A DNA stretch of 64,000 nucleotides from an uncultured Sanguibacteroides sp. (GCF_900543425.1 NZ_UQRQ01000001.1:62001-126000); one strand, 5' to 3'. Positions 17,473 through 26,894 are shown, counted from the first letter of the stretch. Numbers and translations are program-made. Notes: a model not told the origin generated them from the letters alone.

Positions 17473-18021
17473 TCAGAATCTTTTTGCACGTATTCGGCTT
17501 AAATGTTCAGATGTTATTCCTAAATAAGAGGCAATGTGTCGTAATTGTACTCGTTGTAAGATTTCGGGTTTTTCATGCAAAAGTTGGGTGTAGCGCTCTG
17601 CGGCGGATTGAGATAAAATAGAAATGAGATGGTGTTCCGTACGGACAAACTCCTTTTCAATCAATTGGCGTGCCCAGTTACAAATTTCAATGTCTGATCG
17701 ATACAGTTCAGTTAATGGGGTGAGGTTTATTTTGCATAGAACGGAATCTTCTAAAAGTTCCATCGTCTCGTATCCGCTTTTCCCGTTTACATACCCGTTG
17801 GCAGATAGGATAATATCATGCTCCTGTCCGAACCAAATTGTAATATCTTTTCCGTCGGTTTCAATAAAAGCTCTTGCCATACCTTGTTGTATGATATAGA
17901 TATTACGTTCCGCCCTATTGCTATTGAATAGGATATATCCCTTGGGATAAGAAATTTCTTCTCCTATAAGTTTGAGCTTGTCTTCTATCGTGTTGGAAAA
18001 TGATGTCGTGTTCATGTACAA
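17473..18021 (-). CDS. Crp/Fnr-family transcriptional regulator
   Basis: 182 residues. The N-terminal ~115 residues form a cyclic-nucleotide-binding-like beta barrel (YPKGYILFNSNRAERNIYIIQQGMARAF). The C terminus holds a helix-turn-helix, LRHIASYLGITSEHLSRIRAKRF. No iron-sulfur cysteines or clear cAMP-binding residues are evident. It is divergent from the SugE/Gdx exporter, a pairing that recurs in Bacteroidota, so it probably controls that exporter. The shared promoter region carries a palindrome. Confidence 0.88.
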   Translation of the reverse strand: MYMNTTSFSNTIEDKLKLIGEEISYPKGYILFNSNRAERNIYIIQQGMARAFIETDGKDITIWFGQEHDIILSANGYVNGKSGYETMELLEDSVLCKINLTPLTELYRSDIEICNWARQLIEKEFVRTEHHLISILSQSAAERYTQLLHEKPEILQRVQLRHIASYLGITSEHLSRIRAKRF

Positions 18022-18034
18022 GTGATTTGTATTG

Positions 18035-18106
18035 CAAATATAGTTATATAATATATACTTAATTGATATTTATCAATTCATATCATCTGTCAGCTCTATA
18101 ACTTTG
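18035..18106. promoter_or_regulatory. Divergent promoters with a shared palindromic operator
   Basis: Two facing -7 boxes are visible: TATATTTG on the minus strand (18035-18042) for the regulator and TAACTTTG on the plus strand (18099-18106) for the exporter. Between them AATTGATA-TT-TATCAATT (18061-18078) is an inverted repeat with 8-bp arms. It lies in the -33 region of both promoters, and neither has a TTTG -33 element. Binding of the Crp-family protein there would fit activation or repression of both genes. Confidence 0.55.
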
Positions 18107-18127
18107 CTGAAAATTAATTAGTTGAAT

Positions 18128-18448
18128 ATGGCATGGATGTTATTGGTATTAGCCGGAATATTGGAAATAGGATGGCCTTTAGGATTTAAATTAGCAAGTA
18201 CATATGAAAAATATTTCTGTTTTTTCATTGTTTTCTCTGTTATTTCGATGGGAGCGAGCGGATTCTTTCTTTATTTGGCACAAAAGACAATCCCTATAGG
18301 TACGGCCTATGTTATCTGGACGGGTATCGGTGCTGTGGGAACCATTCTTATCGGTATTTTCTTTTTTCAGGATTCCGTAAGTATATTCAGACTTCTATTC
18401 GTGTCGTTGATATTGATAGGGGTTGTTGGATTAAAATTAGTACACTGA
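18128..18448 (+). CDS. sugE: SMR-family exporter, SugE/Gdx type
   Basis: A 106-residue four-helix inner-membrane protein of the small multidrug resistance family. The essential Glu13 is in AGILEIGWP and the SugE/Gdx signature GTAYVIWTGIGAVG is near residue 60. Members of this branch export guanidinium and some quaternary ammonium ions as antiparallel dimers. I chose the ATG at 18128; an upstream TTG at 18122 would add two residues. A long terminator follows. Confidence 0.9.
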   Translation: MAWMLLVLAGILEIGWPLGFKLASTYEKYFCFFIVFSVISMGASGFFLYLAQKTIPIGTAYVIWTGIGAVGTILIGIFFFQDSVSIFRLLFVSLILIGVVGLKLVH

Positions 18449-18505
18449 TTGTTTATATACTTTCGTTTGTTTGGGGCTTTTTGTACTCCTGTATACTGAA
18501 AATAG

Positions 18506-18541
18506 ACACGGGACGTAACGAATTATTCGTACGTCCCGTGT
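18506..18541. terminator. Bidirectional terminator between sugE and tpx
   Basis: An 11-bp stem (18506-18516 with 18531-18541) is extended, after one bulged A, by a 5-bp stem around a 3-nt loop. T-rich DNA follows on the + side. It sits between convergent genes. Confidence 0.85.
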
Positions 18542-18561
18542 TTTATTATTCGTTCGGAAGT

Positions 18562-19062
18562 TTATTTTAAACTTGCCAATGCCTTATCGTAATTGGGTTC
18601 CTGTGCAATTTCGGGTACTAATTCTTCGTATATGATTTTTCCGTTTTCATCAATAATTACTACCGCACGGGCTAAAAGACCGGCTAATGGACCGTCGGTC
18701 ATTTCAACGCCATATTTATCACCGAAGCAACAACTTCTGAATGCAGAGAGTGGAATAACTTTATCGATGCCTTCTGTCGTACAAAAACGTGCGTGTGCGA
18801 ACGGAAGATCTTTGGAGATCGCCAATACTACGGTATTATTCATTTCGGCGGCCAATTTGTTAAAGGTGCGAACGGAGGTAGCGCATACGCTTGTATCCAG
18901 GCTGGGGAATATATTTAATACGATTCGTTTGCCTTTTAAACTACCTAAAGAAAGTTCTGACAGATCTGTTTTAACCAGAGAAAATTCAGGAGCAACCGTA
19001 CCTACTGCCGGTAGGTTTCCTTTCGTGTTAATACTGTGTCCTTGTAATGTTATTTTTGCCAT
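18562..19062 (-). CDS. tpx: Thiol peroxidase
   Basis: Tpx reduces hydrogen and alkyl peroxides using thioredoxin. The protein has 166 residues. It shows the peroxidatic Cys60 in PSLDTSVCATSVRTF and resolving Cys94 in FAHARFCTTEGI. It is a stand-alone gene facing the sugE terminator. Two further cysteines (SCCFGD, residues ~110-111) are not part of the catalytic pair. Confidence 0.95.
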   Translation of the reverse strand: MAKITLQGHSINTKGNLPAVGTVAPEFSLVKTDLSELSLGSLKGKRIVLNIFPSLDTSVCATSVRTFNKLAAEMNNTVVLAISKDLPFAHARFCTTEGIDKVIPLSAFRSCCFGDKYGVEMTDGPLAGLLARAVVIIDENGKIIYEELVPEIAQEPNYDKALASLK

Positions 19063-19229
19063 TGTTTTTAATTTTAATGTGTCAATTAATACCTATTCAA
19101 AGGTACTGCTTTTATTTCTTTTTGCAAAATCATAATTATTTCTAATAGTACGTTTCGAACCATAAATAGGTTAGTAAATAGAGTGTTATTTTACATCTAT
19201 TCTTTTTTGAGAAAAAGCATTCGGCAAAA

Positions 19230-19260
19230 TTTGTATTTATCTTGAAAACCCCTATATTTG
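19230..19260 (+). promoter_or_regulatory. Promoter of tRNA-Arg
   Basis: TTTG at 19230-19233, a 19-nt spacer, then TATATTTG at 19253-19260: a full match to the Bacteroidota housekeeping promoter (TTTG-N19-21-TAnnTTTG). The tRNA starts 25 nt later. Confidence 0.85.
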
Positions 19261-19284
19261 CACCGTCAAAATAGAAACGACAAC

Positions 19285-19358
19285 GGTTCGGTAGCTCAGC
19301 TGGATAGAGCAACGGCCTTCTAAGCCGTAGGTCTTGGGTTCGAATCCCAACCGGATCA
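19285..19358 (+). tRNA. tRNA-Arg (anticodon TCT)
   Basis: 74 nt with a full cloverleaf. The acceptor stem is GGTTCGG/CCGGATC (two wobble pairs), the D arm GCTC/GAGC, the anticodon stem ACGGC/GCCGT with loop CTTCTAA (anticodon TCT), and the T arm TTGGG-TTCGAAT-CCCAA. The discriminator is A. CCA is not encoded. A strong promoter precedes it and a terminator follows. Confidence 0.96.
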
Positions 19359-19384
19359 CAAAATTCTATGCAATTATGAAACAG

Positions 19385-19417
19385 AATCCTGAAAATCAAC
19401 ACTTTCAGGATTTTTTT
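19385..19417 (+). terminator. Terminator of tRNA-Arg
   Basis: 10-bp stem AATCCTGAAA/TTTCAGGATT with an 8-nt loop and a run of Ts, 26 nt after the tRNA. No integrase or repeated tRNA 3' end follows, so this is not an occupied attachment site. Confidence 0.85.
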
Positions 19418-19618
19418 ATTTCTTACAAGGAAGCCCAAAAAGATATAAAGAAGCAAGGTTTTCGTATGAAATCCGGTGATAAAACGACCTTATGCTATTG
19501 GGCGGTACAGGCGGAATTCCTTACATCGGTAATGTCATTCGGTAGAATATTTGCCAAGTAAGTCTTTGGGGGAAGTGTTCTTTTTCATCCTGTTTGTTTC
19601 TTGGTAAACTTTGTATGT

Positions 19619-22600
19619 TTATAAAAATATGATTCTCTCCTGTAAAATACGGGTCAATTGTGATTTGAGTTGTTTGGCATTGATCGGTTTTGCCATATAA
19701 CCGTCGAAACCGTTCGACATAATCTTTTGTTCGTCGGAAGCGTAGGCAAAAGCGGTAACCGCTATGATCGGTACTTGTGTGGATAGTTTACGGATTTCGC
19801 AGGTCGCATCATAGCCATTCATTTCAGGCATATTAATGTCCATGAGGATGATGTTGGGGTGGTATTTTTTGAATAGTTCAACGGCTTCCTTGCCGTTCCA
19901 TGCATGGATGATGTGGTATTCATGCCGGAGAATCGATTCATAAAGTTTATAATTACTCGGATCATCTTCTGCAACCATGATGATTAACTTGTTCTTTTCT
20001 ATTTTTACAGGTTCTACTATTTGTTCCTGTTTTTTATTGATTGTCACCGGATGGTAAGGAATGGTAAACCAAAACTTGGAGCCTTTTCCCTCTTCCGATT
20101 CAACGCCGATACAACCTCCCATGTGTTGAACAATAATCTGGCAAATGGAAAGACCGAGTCCTGTTCCTTGGGCAAAAGTATTGAGTTTAACAAATCGATC
20201 GAATATTTTTTCTTTTTGGTCGTTGGCTATTCCACAGCCTGTGTCCGATACATAAAAATAGAGGAATTTACCTTGGATTTCGTAACCGAAACGAATGCTT
20301 CCTGCTATGGTAAACTTGATGGCATTCGTGAGTAAATTGGTCAATACCTGGGTGAGCCTGTTCTTGTCTGTATTGATTTCACAAATGGGCAAGGTCGGTT
20401 CAAACTGTAGTTTTACGATCTCCGGATTTATTTTGGGAAATAGGGTTTGTTCCAAGGTGTTCATGAGAGCGTTTAACTCGATATCCGAATAGGTAAATTC
20501 TAACGTTCCGGCTTCAATTTTAGATAAGTCGAGAATATCGCTGATTAGTTGTAATAATAGTTCGTTATTGTTTTCTATAATATTGACATACTCCTGTTTT
20601 TCCTTTTCTTCTTCAAGTGTTGCCAATATACCGGAAAAACCGACGATAGCATTCAGGGGTGTACGAATTTCGTGGCTCATGTTTGCCAGAAAGGCTGATT
20701 TCAGACGATTGGACTCTTCGGCCCGATCTTTTGCGGATATTAATTCCTGCTCCATTTTTTTGCGTTCCGTGATCACGAGTGAAGAGCCTACTAACGTCAA
20801 AGGGTTTCCTTTTTCGTCTCTGGAATCTACTGTGGCCTGTGCTTCAACCCAGTCTATCCGGTGTCCGTTATGATCGGAAGTTACCACCCGGTACTCTTCT
20901 TTGATCTTGGCAATTTTCCCTTCTATCAGATTTTGATAGGCCTTTTTGATTTTTTCCCGATCTTCTTTAATGATTTTGGAAAAATATTGAGAATCCGGTA
21001 CGGATAAATGATCTTCGTTGATGTCTTGCTCTATATTACTCAACTCTATGGGACGATTCACGTCACAAAGTATGGTCTTTTTGCGTAGATCCCATCTCCA
21101 CGGAACGATGTTGGCCACTTCCAGGGCCATTGCCAGTTTGTGATTCGTAGATCGAAGTTTTTCTTGAGCTTGATGTAGCTCCGTGCTATCCAAGCAAAAA
21201 ATATCCATCGTATTCGGTTTGTTGGAGTAGTTTATTACCACGTCATAGAACGTGTTGATACTTTCGAAATAGTAGGGAAAAGTGATGGTTCTCTTTTCTG
21301 TCATCGCTATTTTAAAGACCGGCATAAAGGTGGTAAGGGATTCCGGGAATAATTCGCTGGCTTTTTTGCCGATGATATTCTTTTTATCTCCAAAGTTTTT
21401 TTCGAAGAATTTATTTACCTCATCAAATATAGAGTCAACCGGATTACCTTCTTCGTCTAAAATTATCCTTTCTTTCATATAAAGGATAGGCATGTTATTG
21501 AATAGATGCAAGTAATCGGATGCATATTCAATCTCTTTTCGCTGCATCTCTTTTAATCTATTCAGTACGATGATACGGCCTTGCTGGATTAAAAATAATA
21601 AAGCAATAACAAGGAATGCAATTATTCCGATCAGAAGGTATTTGTTTTGTTCCCAGAAAGTTACCGGTTTGTTGTAAAACATACTATCGGGGGGACAACT
21701 CTTGGGAGATACGCCTTTTAGAAGTAACGTGTTGTAATTAAAGGTAGGGGCAGCTTTTACCGGGTAATAAAATGGAATATTTCTCGGTTGTTTTCCTGTT
21801 AGGACTTCAGATATCGTTTTTATCAATTTGTTTTCAAAATCAGTGTCGTCATACATATACCCTCCGATCATTCCCCCGTGTTTCATAAAGGCGTTTCTCA
21901 AAGTAAAAATGGGAACGGAGGAATTGGATATGATTTGGAAGGAGTTAATCATTAAGAGAGTTCTTCTGTTAAATTGCTGAGCATGGAACCAGGAAGAAAA
22001 TAAGACTCCCGTGGTTGCTTTATTTACCAGTTTTAGGGTGTCGAGAAGTTGATTTATGCTTGTTTCTTCGGCATATATAGTTTTGTATTCTACGCGGGGA
22101 TAATGTTTTTTTAATATTTCAGATATTTCCCATTGAATTTGTTGATTGACATACCTTTTGTCCATGAGAATCAATAGCTTCTGCATGTCGGGAAGCATTT
22201 CATTCATCAAATCAATATTTTCTTTGGGATATAGTCTTGAATAGAGTAACGTGAGGTTATACTCGCCGGCTAATGATGCGAGAGAAACCCTGTCTTCGGG
22301 TTTAATAATGGTCTTGTTCAAATAATTATCCGGTGTTCCGAGGTAGTCCTGTTCCGCACAAACGATAAGGGGGAGATCTCTCCATCTTTTTCGAATTTCG
22401 TCTTTTAGGAGTAAAGCAAAATTCCCTACCACGACTAAAAGTTTGGGACGTTTTTCCGAATATTCGGAAAAAAGAAGTTTTGTAAATTCGTTTAATTCCT
22501 CCTGCTTGTTGACAACAAACATATTCATATGTTCGATGTATATATCCAATTTTTGATTCTTGGAAGCCATTTGTATGATGGGATCAATGATAGAGGAACT

Positions 22601-22729
22601 CCACGGGGTCGTTTCCGTGTAACTGTTAATAATCAAAATATAATCGTTTTTGGATGAGGTGTTTTTTTGAGCGAAAGAAGTAGAGATATACATACAAAGT
22701 ATGAAAATGCAGAAAAACGGTTTATTCAT
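19619..22729 (-). CDS. Hybrid histidine kinase with periplasmic binding-protein-like sensor
   Basis: About 1,036 residues from the ATG at 22729, which gives a clean signal peptide (MNKPFFCIFILCMYISTSFAQ); an in-frame start at 22774 would place 15 residues before it. The order is: periplasmic domain resembling ABC-type substrate-binding proteins (~25-365), one membrane helix (~378-395), two PAS-like regions, a HisKA domain with the phosphorylated His in SHEIRTPLNAIVGFSG (~686), an ATPase domain (N box NRLTQVLTNLLTNAIKFT, G boxes DTGCGI and GTGLGLSI), and a receiver with Asp ~961 in LMDINMPEMNG. There is no DNA-binding domain, so output must pass to another protein. The ligand is unknown. Confidence 0.9.
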   Translation of the reverse strand: MNKPFFCIFILCMYISTSFAQKNTSSKNDYILIINSYTETTPWSSSIIDPIIQMASKNQKLDIYIEHMNMFVVNKQEELNEFTKLLFSEYSEKRPKLLVVVGNFALLLKDEIRKRWRDLPLIVCAEQDYLGTPDNYLNKTIIKPEDRVSLASLAGEYNLTLLYSRLYPKENIDLMNEMLPDMQKLLILMDKRYVNQQIQWEISEILKKHYPRVEYKTIYAEETSINQLLDTLKLVNKATTGVLFSSWFHAQQFNRRTLLMINSFQIISNSSVPIFTLRNAFMKHGGMIGGYMYDDTDFENKLIKTISEVLTGKQPRNIPFYYPVKAAPTFNYNTLLLKGVSPKSCPPDSMFYNKPVTFWEQNKYLLIGIIAFLVIALLFLIQQGRIIVLNRLKEMQRKEIEYASDYLHLFNNMPILYMKERIILDEEGNPVDSIFDEVNKFFEKNFGDKKNIIGKKASELFPESLTTFMPVFKIAMTEKRTITFPYYFESINTFYDVVINYSNKPNTMDIFCLDSTELHQAQEKLRSTNHKLAMALEVANIVPWRWDLRKKTILCDVNRPIELSNIEQDINEDHLSVPDSQYFSKIIKEDREKIKKAYQNLIEGKIAKIKEEYRVVTSDHNGHRIDWVEAQATVDSRDEKGNPLTLVGSSLVITERKKMEQELISAKDRAEESNRLKSAFLANMSHEIRTPLNAIVGFSGILATLEEEKEKQEYVNIIENNNELLLQLISDILDLSKIEAGTLEFTYSDIELNALMNTLEQTLFPKINPEIVKLQFEPTLPICEINTDKNRLTQVLTNLLTNAIKFTIAGSIRFGYEIQGKFLYFYVSDTGCGIANDQKEKIFDRFVKLNTFAQGTGLGLSICQIIVQHMGGCIGVESEEGKGSKFWFTIPYHPVTINKKQEQIVEPVKIEKNKLIIMVAEDDPSNYKLYESILRHEYHIIHAWNGKEAVELFKKYHPNIILMDINMPEMNGYDATCEIRKLSTQVPIIAVTAFAYASDEQKIMSNGFDGYMAKPINAKQLKSQLTRILQERIIFL

Positions 22730-22774
22730 GGATGCGCTCCGAAAAATAGAATTGATTTTAATCATACCACACAC

Positions 22775-23040
22775 AAATAATAAGTATTGATTTTATAGTT
22801 TTATAACACAAAAGTACTAATTTGTATTGAAAAAGAAACTATTTTACTAATTTGTTGTCTATTTTTAAACTCTTTTTTCAGTAGAGGTAAATATAAGATG
22901 TAAGTAATTGATTTATATGTATATACATGTTGTTCTTGTATTTTTAGAATAATCTTGATAAATTACCTGCCCCCGTCCTTTTTTTTTATAATTTTGTGGA
23001 AAAGAATGTTGAAGATATGAGAATGTAATTAAAGGTTTTT
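22775..23040. promoter_or_regulatory. Divergent promoter region (kinase / MFS transporter)
   Basis: AT-rich spacer without coding frames. TAATTTTG at 22989-22996 (+) and TACTTTTG on the minus strand (22809-22816) match the -7 consensus for the two divergent genes. No well-placed -33 TTTG is seen for either. Confidence 0.45.
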
Positions 23041-24240
23041 ATGGTAAAAGATAAACTTTTTTCGACGGGGTTTTGTTATATTCTTGCAGCTAATTTCTTG
23101 TTATTTTTTGCGTTTTACTTGTTGTTACCGGTATTGCCATTCTATTTGCGAGAGGAGTTTATGGCTGGAAAATCCATGATCGGTTTTATTTTATCCTGTT
23201 ACACGATTGCCTGTTTGTGTATTCGTCCTTTTTCGGGGTATATGTTGGATACGTTTAGTCGTAAGCCTCTGTACCTGTTGTCTTATTGTATTTTTACCGT
23301 GATATTCGGGGGATATATGGTGGTAACTGTTTTATTCCTTTTTATCATACTTCGAATTATTCATGGGTTGGCTTTCGGGATGGTTTCGGTGGCCGGTAAT
23401 ACAATCGTCATCGATATTCTTCCTTCTTCCCGGAGGGGGGAAGGGTTAGGCTACTATGGGTTGGCCAATAATATTGCCATGAGTTTCGGGCCGATGGTCG
23501 GATTATTTATGCATGGCCATTGCTCTTATGAGATAATTTTCGCTTGTTCCCTAATTTCCGGTGGTTTGGGGTTTGTGATGGCGAGTTTGGTTAAAACCCC
23601 GTATAAACAACCGGTGAAGCGAGAGCCGATCTCTTTGGACCGATTCTTTTTGTTAAAAGGATTACCGGCCGGAATATCACTTTTATTACTGTCTATTCCT
23701 TATGGGATGACGACCAGTTACGTGGCGATGTATGCCGAAGAGATCGGTATTCAAGGTAGTCCTGGTCTCTATTTTACTTTTATGGCGGTCGGTTTGGCTG
23801 TATCTCGAATTTTTTCGGGAAAACAGGTCGATAAAGGTCGGATCACGAAGGTAATCTTATTGGGGATGTATTTGGCCTGCATGAGTCTTTTTGCCTTATC
23901 TGCCTGCGAAGAGATGATGAAATGGAGTGTTCGAGTAACTTCTTATCTCTTTTTCATCATTGCTTTTATGCAAGGAGTCTCTTTTGGAACCATGTTTCCG
24001 GCGTTTAATACCTTATTTGTCAATTTGGCTCCTAATAATCAAAGGGGTACGGCTACTTCGACTTATTTGACCAGCTGGGACGTGGGTATTGGAGTAGGAT
24101 TAATGTGTGGCGGTTCTATTGCTCAGGCTTTCAGAGGCTTTAGTCACGCGTATTTTTTCGGTGCTTGTCTGGCTGTCCTTTCCCTCTTCTTTTTTCAATT
24201 TAAAGCAGGGCCTCACTTTAATCGGAATAAATTGCGTTGA
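23041..24240 (+). CDS. MFS transporter
   Basis: A 399-residue inner-membrane protein with twelve hydrophobic helices and the loop 2-3 motif of the major facilitator superfamily, seen as GYMLDTFSRKPLYL. After helix 5 a Gly-Pro pair (AMSFGPMVG) fits the 12-helix drug:H+ antiporter branch (YhhS-like). The substrate cannot be inferred. It is divergent from the hybrid kinase, which could regulate it only through another protein. Confidence 0.88.
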   Translation: MVKDKLFSTGFCYILAANFLLFFAFYLLLPVLPFYLREEFMAGKSMIGFILSCYTIACLCIRPFSGYMLDTFSRKPLYLLSYCIFTVIFGGYMVVTVLFLFIILRIIHGLAFGMVSVAGNTIVIDILPSSRRGEGLGYYGLANNIAMSFGPMVGLFMHGHCSYEIIFACSLISGGLGFVMASLVKTPYKQPVKREPISLDRFFLLKGLPAGISLLLLSIPYGMTTSYVAMYAEEIGIQGSPGLYFTFMAVGLAVSRIFSGKQVDKGRITKVILLGMYLACMSLFALSACEEMMKWSVRVTSYLFFIIAFMQGVSFGTMFPAFNTLFVNLAPNNQRGTATSTYLTSWDVGIGVGLMCGGSIAQAFRGFSHAYFFGACLAVLSLFFFQFKAGPHFNRNKLR

Positions 24241-24287
24241 GTATTGTGGTAAAATATCTTATATTTGTCGGGTAACGTTATTTCGGT

Positions 24288-25067
24288 ATGAAAAATATGT
24301 TTTTTATCTTTATAGGAATATTCGTCGGGTTGATGTCTTGCTCTTCCGGAAAACGTCCGGAGTGTGTCAATCCGGTAGGGAAGTTGTGTTTCGATACGGA
24401 TAAGATAGAGTTGGGGGATATTTATTGGAATAAGGAGTATCGGGATACGATTATTGTTCGTAATCCCACGGAAAAAGCTATTCGCTTGGGAGGATGGGGA
24501 TATACGACGGGAGTTGAATGTCGGATGTTGGGAGGAACTTTACAGGAATGGCAATCGGGAAATGTTGAAATTGCGGCTCAAAGTCAGGATTCTCTACTTG
24601 TTGTCGTAAAGATGGTCAAAGATAGTCAGTTGGGTTATTTTTTTACTTTTTTGCGCTTTTCGACTAATGGAGAATTGGTGGATCCGAATCAGGGAATCTC
24701 TCTTGAGGCAAATGTCGTTGAACGTTTTGATACGACGCAAGCGGGAAAATTGTCGGTACCTAAAATCGTGGCAGATAAAGAGGAGATTGATTTTGATACC
24801 ATCGTTAGAGGTGAGAAAGTTGAGGTGGCCTTTGTGTTGAAAAATGAAGGATCTAAGAATTTGATTATCCGTAAGATAGAGACGACTTGCGGGTGTACTG
24901 CCGCCATTCCTGAAAAAAAGATAATTTCCCCGGGTGAAAGTGTAAAGATGAATGTTGTTTTTGATTCTGAGGGCAGACGTGGAATACAACATAAAACCAT
25001 TACCGTGATTTGTAATGATCCTCGGCATGCTTCATTTAAACTGGTTTTAAAAGGGTATGTAAAATAA
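24288..25067 (+). CDS. DUF1573 lipoprotein
   Basis: A 259-residue exported lipoprotein; the lipobox is LMSC with Cys18. It contains two Ig-like DUF1573 modules. The second, at about 160-255, shows the family pattern VKNEG-like FVLKNEGSKNLIIRKIETT, then CGCTAAIPEK and the final ICNDP. In Bacteroidota such proteins are envelope-associated and of unknown role. It follows the MFS gene by 47 nt. Confidence 0.88.
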   Translation: MKNMFFIFIGIFVGLMSCSSGKRPECVNPVGKLCFDTDKIELGDIYWNKEYRDTIIVRNPTEKAIRLGGWGYTTGVECRMLGGTLQEWQSGNVEIAAQSQDSLLVVVKMVKDSQLGYFFTFLRFSTNGELVDPNQGISLEANVVERFDTTQAGKLSVPKIVADKEEIDFDTIVRGEKVEVAFVLKNEGSKNLIIRKIETTCGCTAAIPEKKIISPGESVKMNVVFDSEGRRGIQHKTITVICNDPRHASFKLVLKGYVK

Positions 25068-25175
25068 TCTTTTTCATGGAATCATTCTAATATTTTACTC
25101 ATTTGGTACTTTATTTGTCTATTTTATAAATGATATTCGGATTTTTTTTATTTTTGCTTTGCAAGTAATAAAATA

Positions 25176-25520
25176 ATGATCGATAATCTTCAATTTTTGC
25201 ATGGGATAAATCGCAAGGAGAATGCGGCTTGGGAAGAGTTGTACCGTTATTATTATGCCCCTTTATGTAATTATGCTGCTAAACTTACCGGGGATTCGGT
25301 TGCTGCTGAGGATATAGTTCAAAACGGTTTTATCAAATTATGGAATTTCTCTTTTTGTTTTTCGGATATCAAAGCTATTACTACTTATATGTACCGTTTC
25401 ACTTATAACGGAGCATTAAATTATATCCGGGATAAGAAGTCGTCAGAGGCGATTCATAAAGTATGGATAGCACTTAGGGACGGGGTTAAAGTGCTATTAA
25501 TCGACAATTGTATAGGTTGA
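25176..25520 (+). pseudogene. Truncated ECF-type sigma factor
   Basis: 114 residues. The first ~90 match sigma-70 region 2 of ECF factors (AWEELYRYYYAPLCNYAAKLTG, then VAAEDIVQNGFIKLW, then TYMYRFTYNGALNYIRD). After KKSSEAIH the sequence no longer resembles a sigma factor. Region 4, which binds the -35 element, is missing, and no continuation is visible in the other frames before the GDPD gene. It is therefore probably non-functional. A -7-like TATTTTTG lies at 25149-25156. Confidence 0.7.
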
Positions 25521-25664
25521 TGTTTCGTGATTTACAGATTCAGGTTTACGATTGAATGAAAATAATTATAAGTCGTAAATTATAAATTGTATGATGAAAT
25601 AACCTCGAGCGGGTAAGATTCGTAAAAATAGAATATCTTTGTTTGAAGATTAGTTTGAATAAAG

Positions 25665-26894
25665 ATGAAATCAATTATAGTGTTGTCCATTATGTTTATT
25701 TTATTAACTCCTGTAGTTTCCTGTTCTTCTTCATCGACGGTACGGTTCACTCCTTTAACCGATGAGCAGAAGGAGGTATTGGCTTATTTACTGCGTAATA
25801 TTGTTATTTCACACCGGGGTACGACGTATTGGGCCCCGGAGGAGACGGAGGCTGCCATGCGCTGGGCCCGAAATATGGGAGGTGATTACTTGGAATGTGA
25901 TATACAACGGACAAAAGACGGGTATCTATTGGCTTTGCATGATGAAAATTTGCAGCGAACCACGGATGTGGCGGAGAAGTTTCCGGAACGGAAAAACGCT
26001 CCGGTATCCGAATTCACGTTAGAAGAGTTATTGACGTTGGACGCCGGAAGCTGGTTTAATAAAGCTTATCCGGAGCGGGCGAGAAAGGCTTTTGCCGGAT
26101 TGGATATCTTAACGTTGGAAGACGTGATACAAATTGCGGAAGGAAACAGGATATTACGGGATTCGACCGGAAAACGAATCTACCGGAAAGAGAACGGAAA
26201 GTTGGTCATGCAATACGAGAAAGATCCGGCAGATAACGGAAATCGTCCCGGTATATATCCGGAGACCAAGGAGCCCCGTTTGTTTCCCGGAATAGAACAG
26301 GATTTGCGAAACGAATTGGAGCGGTTAGGATGGTATACCGTCAATATGGATTCTCTGAAATCGATTGAAACCGTAGAGGGGAAAGTAGGGGTAGCTAATA
26401 CTCCGGCCCGGGTGATTTTGCAGACTTTTTCTCAGGAATCGTTGCGGAAACTGCGAAAAGCCTTTCCCCGTCTGATTCCTACCTGTCAACTCCTATGGTT
26501 AGGTGAGAATGATATGAAAAATAATGATCCCGAAACTTACGCGAAATGGATTGATTATGCTATAAAACAAGGTGCCGTGATCATGGGGCCCAGTATCGGG
26601 GGCGAACCGAATAAGTACGATGATTTGTTGAAACCGTGGATGGCCGCTCTTATTTTTAGTTCGGGAATGCAAATACATGCTTACTCTTTCGATACGGAAG
26701 AGCAGATGAAAAAATACCTGGAAAATAATTATGTTTTAGAAGGAGTCGGTGAGCGAAATTTAGTGGATGGTCTTTTCACCAATTTGACAGATGAAACGAT
26801 TCGTTTTTATAAAGAACATATGGATTTTGATAACCACCAGAAAAGTAAGCCGTTGGAGTCTTCCGAAAAAGTTCTTGAAAATTTAGGATATTAA
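25665..26894 (+). CDS. Glycerophosphodiester phosphodiesterase family lipoprotein
   Basis: A 409-residue lipoprotein (lipobox VVSC, Cys20). The GDPD catalytic pattern is clear: SHRG at 49-52, APEET at 57-61, LECDIQRTKDG with Glu77 and Asp79, and LHDENLQRTTD around His92. It hydrolyses glycerophosphodiesters or similar phosphodiesters outside the cytoplasm. Residues ~130-230 are longer than in the simplest members. A decayed copy of the last third of this gene lies at 36.8-37.1 kb, upstream of the third permease paralogue, so this gene and the permease gene were once duplicated together. Confidence 0.9.
   Translation: MKSIIVLSIMFILLTPVVSCSSSSTVRFTPLTDEQKEVLAYLLRNIVISHRGTTYWAPEETEAAMRWARNMGGDYLECDIQRTKDGYLLALHDENLQRTTDVAEKFPERKNAPVSEFTLEELLTLDAGSWFNKAYPERARKAFAGLDILTLEDVIQIAEGNRILRDSTGKRIYRKENGKLVMQYEKDPADNGNRPGIYPETKEPRLFPGIEQDLRNELERLGWYTVNMDSLKSIETVEGKVGVANTPARVILQTFSQESLRKLRKAFPRLIPTCQLLWLGENDMKNNDPETYAKWIDYAIKQGAVIMGPSIGGEPNKYDDLLKPWMAALIFSSGMQIHAYSFDTEEQMKKYLENNYVLEGVGERNLVDGLFTNLTDETIRFYKEHMDFDNHQKSKPLESSEKVLENLGY

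Noticed and set aside
19334..19561. A 75-codon frame starting inside tRNA-Arg
   Set aside because: It overlaps the tRNA 3' end and its terminator, has no recognisable motif, and no promoter of its own.
19285..19561. tRNA-Arg as the attachment site of an integrated element
   Set aside because: No integrase, no second copy of the tRNA 3' end, and the next genes are ordinary two-component and transporter genes.
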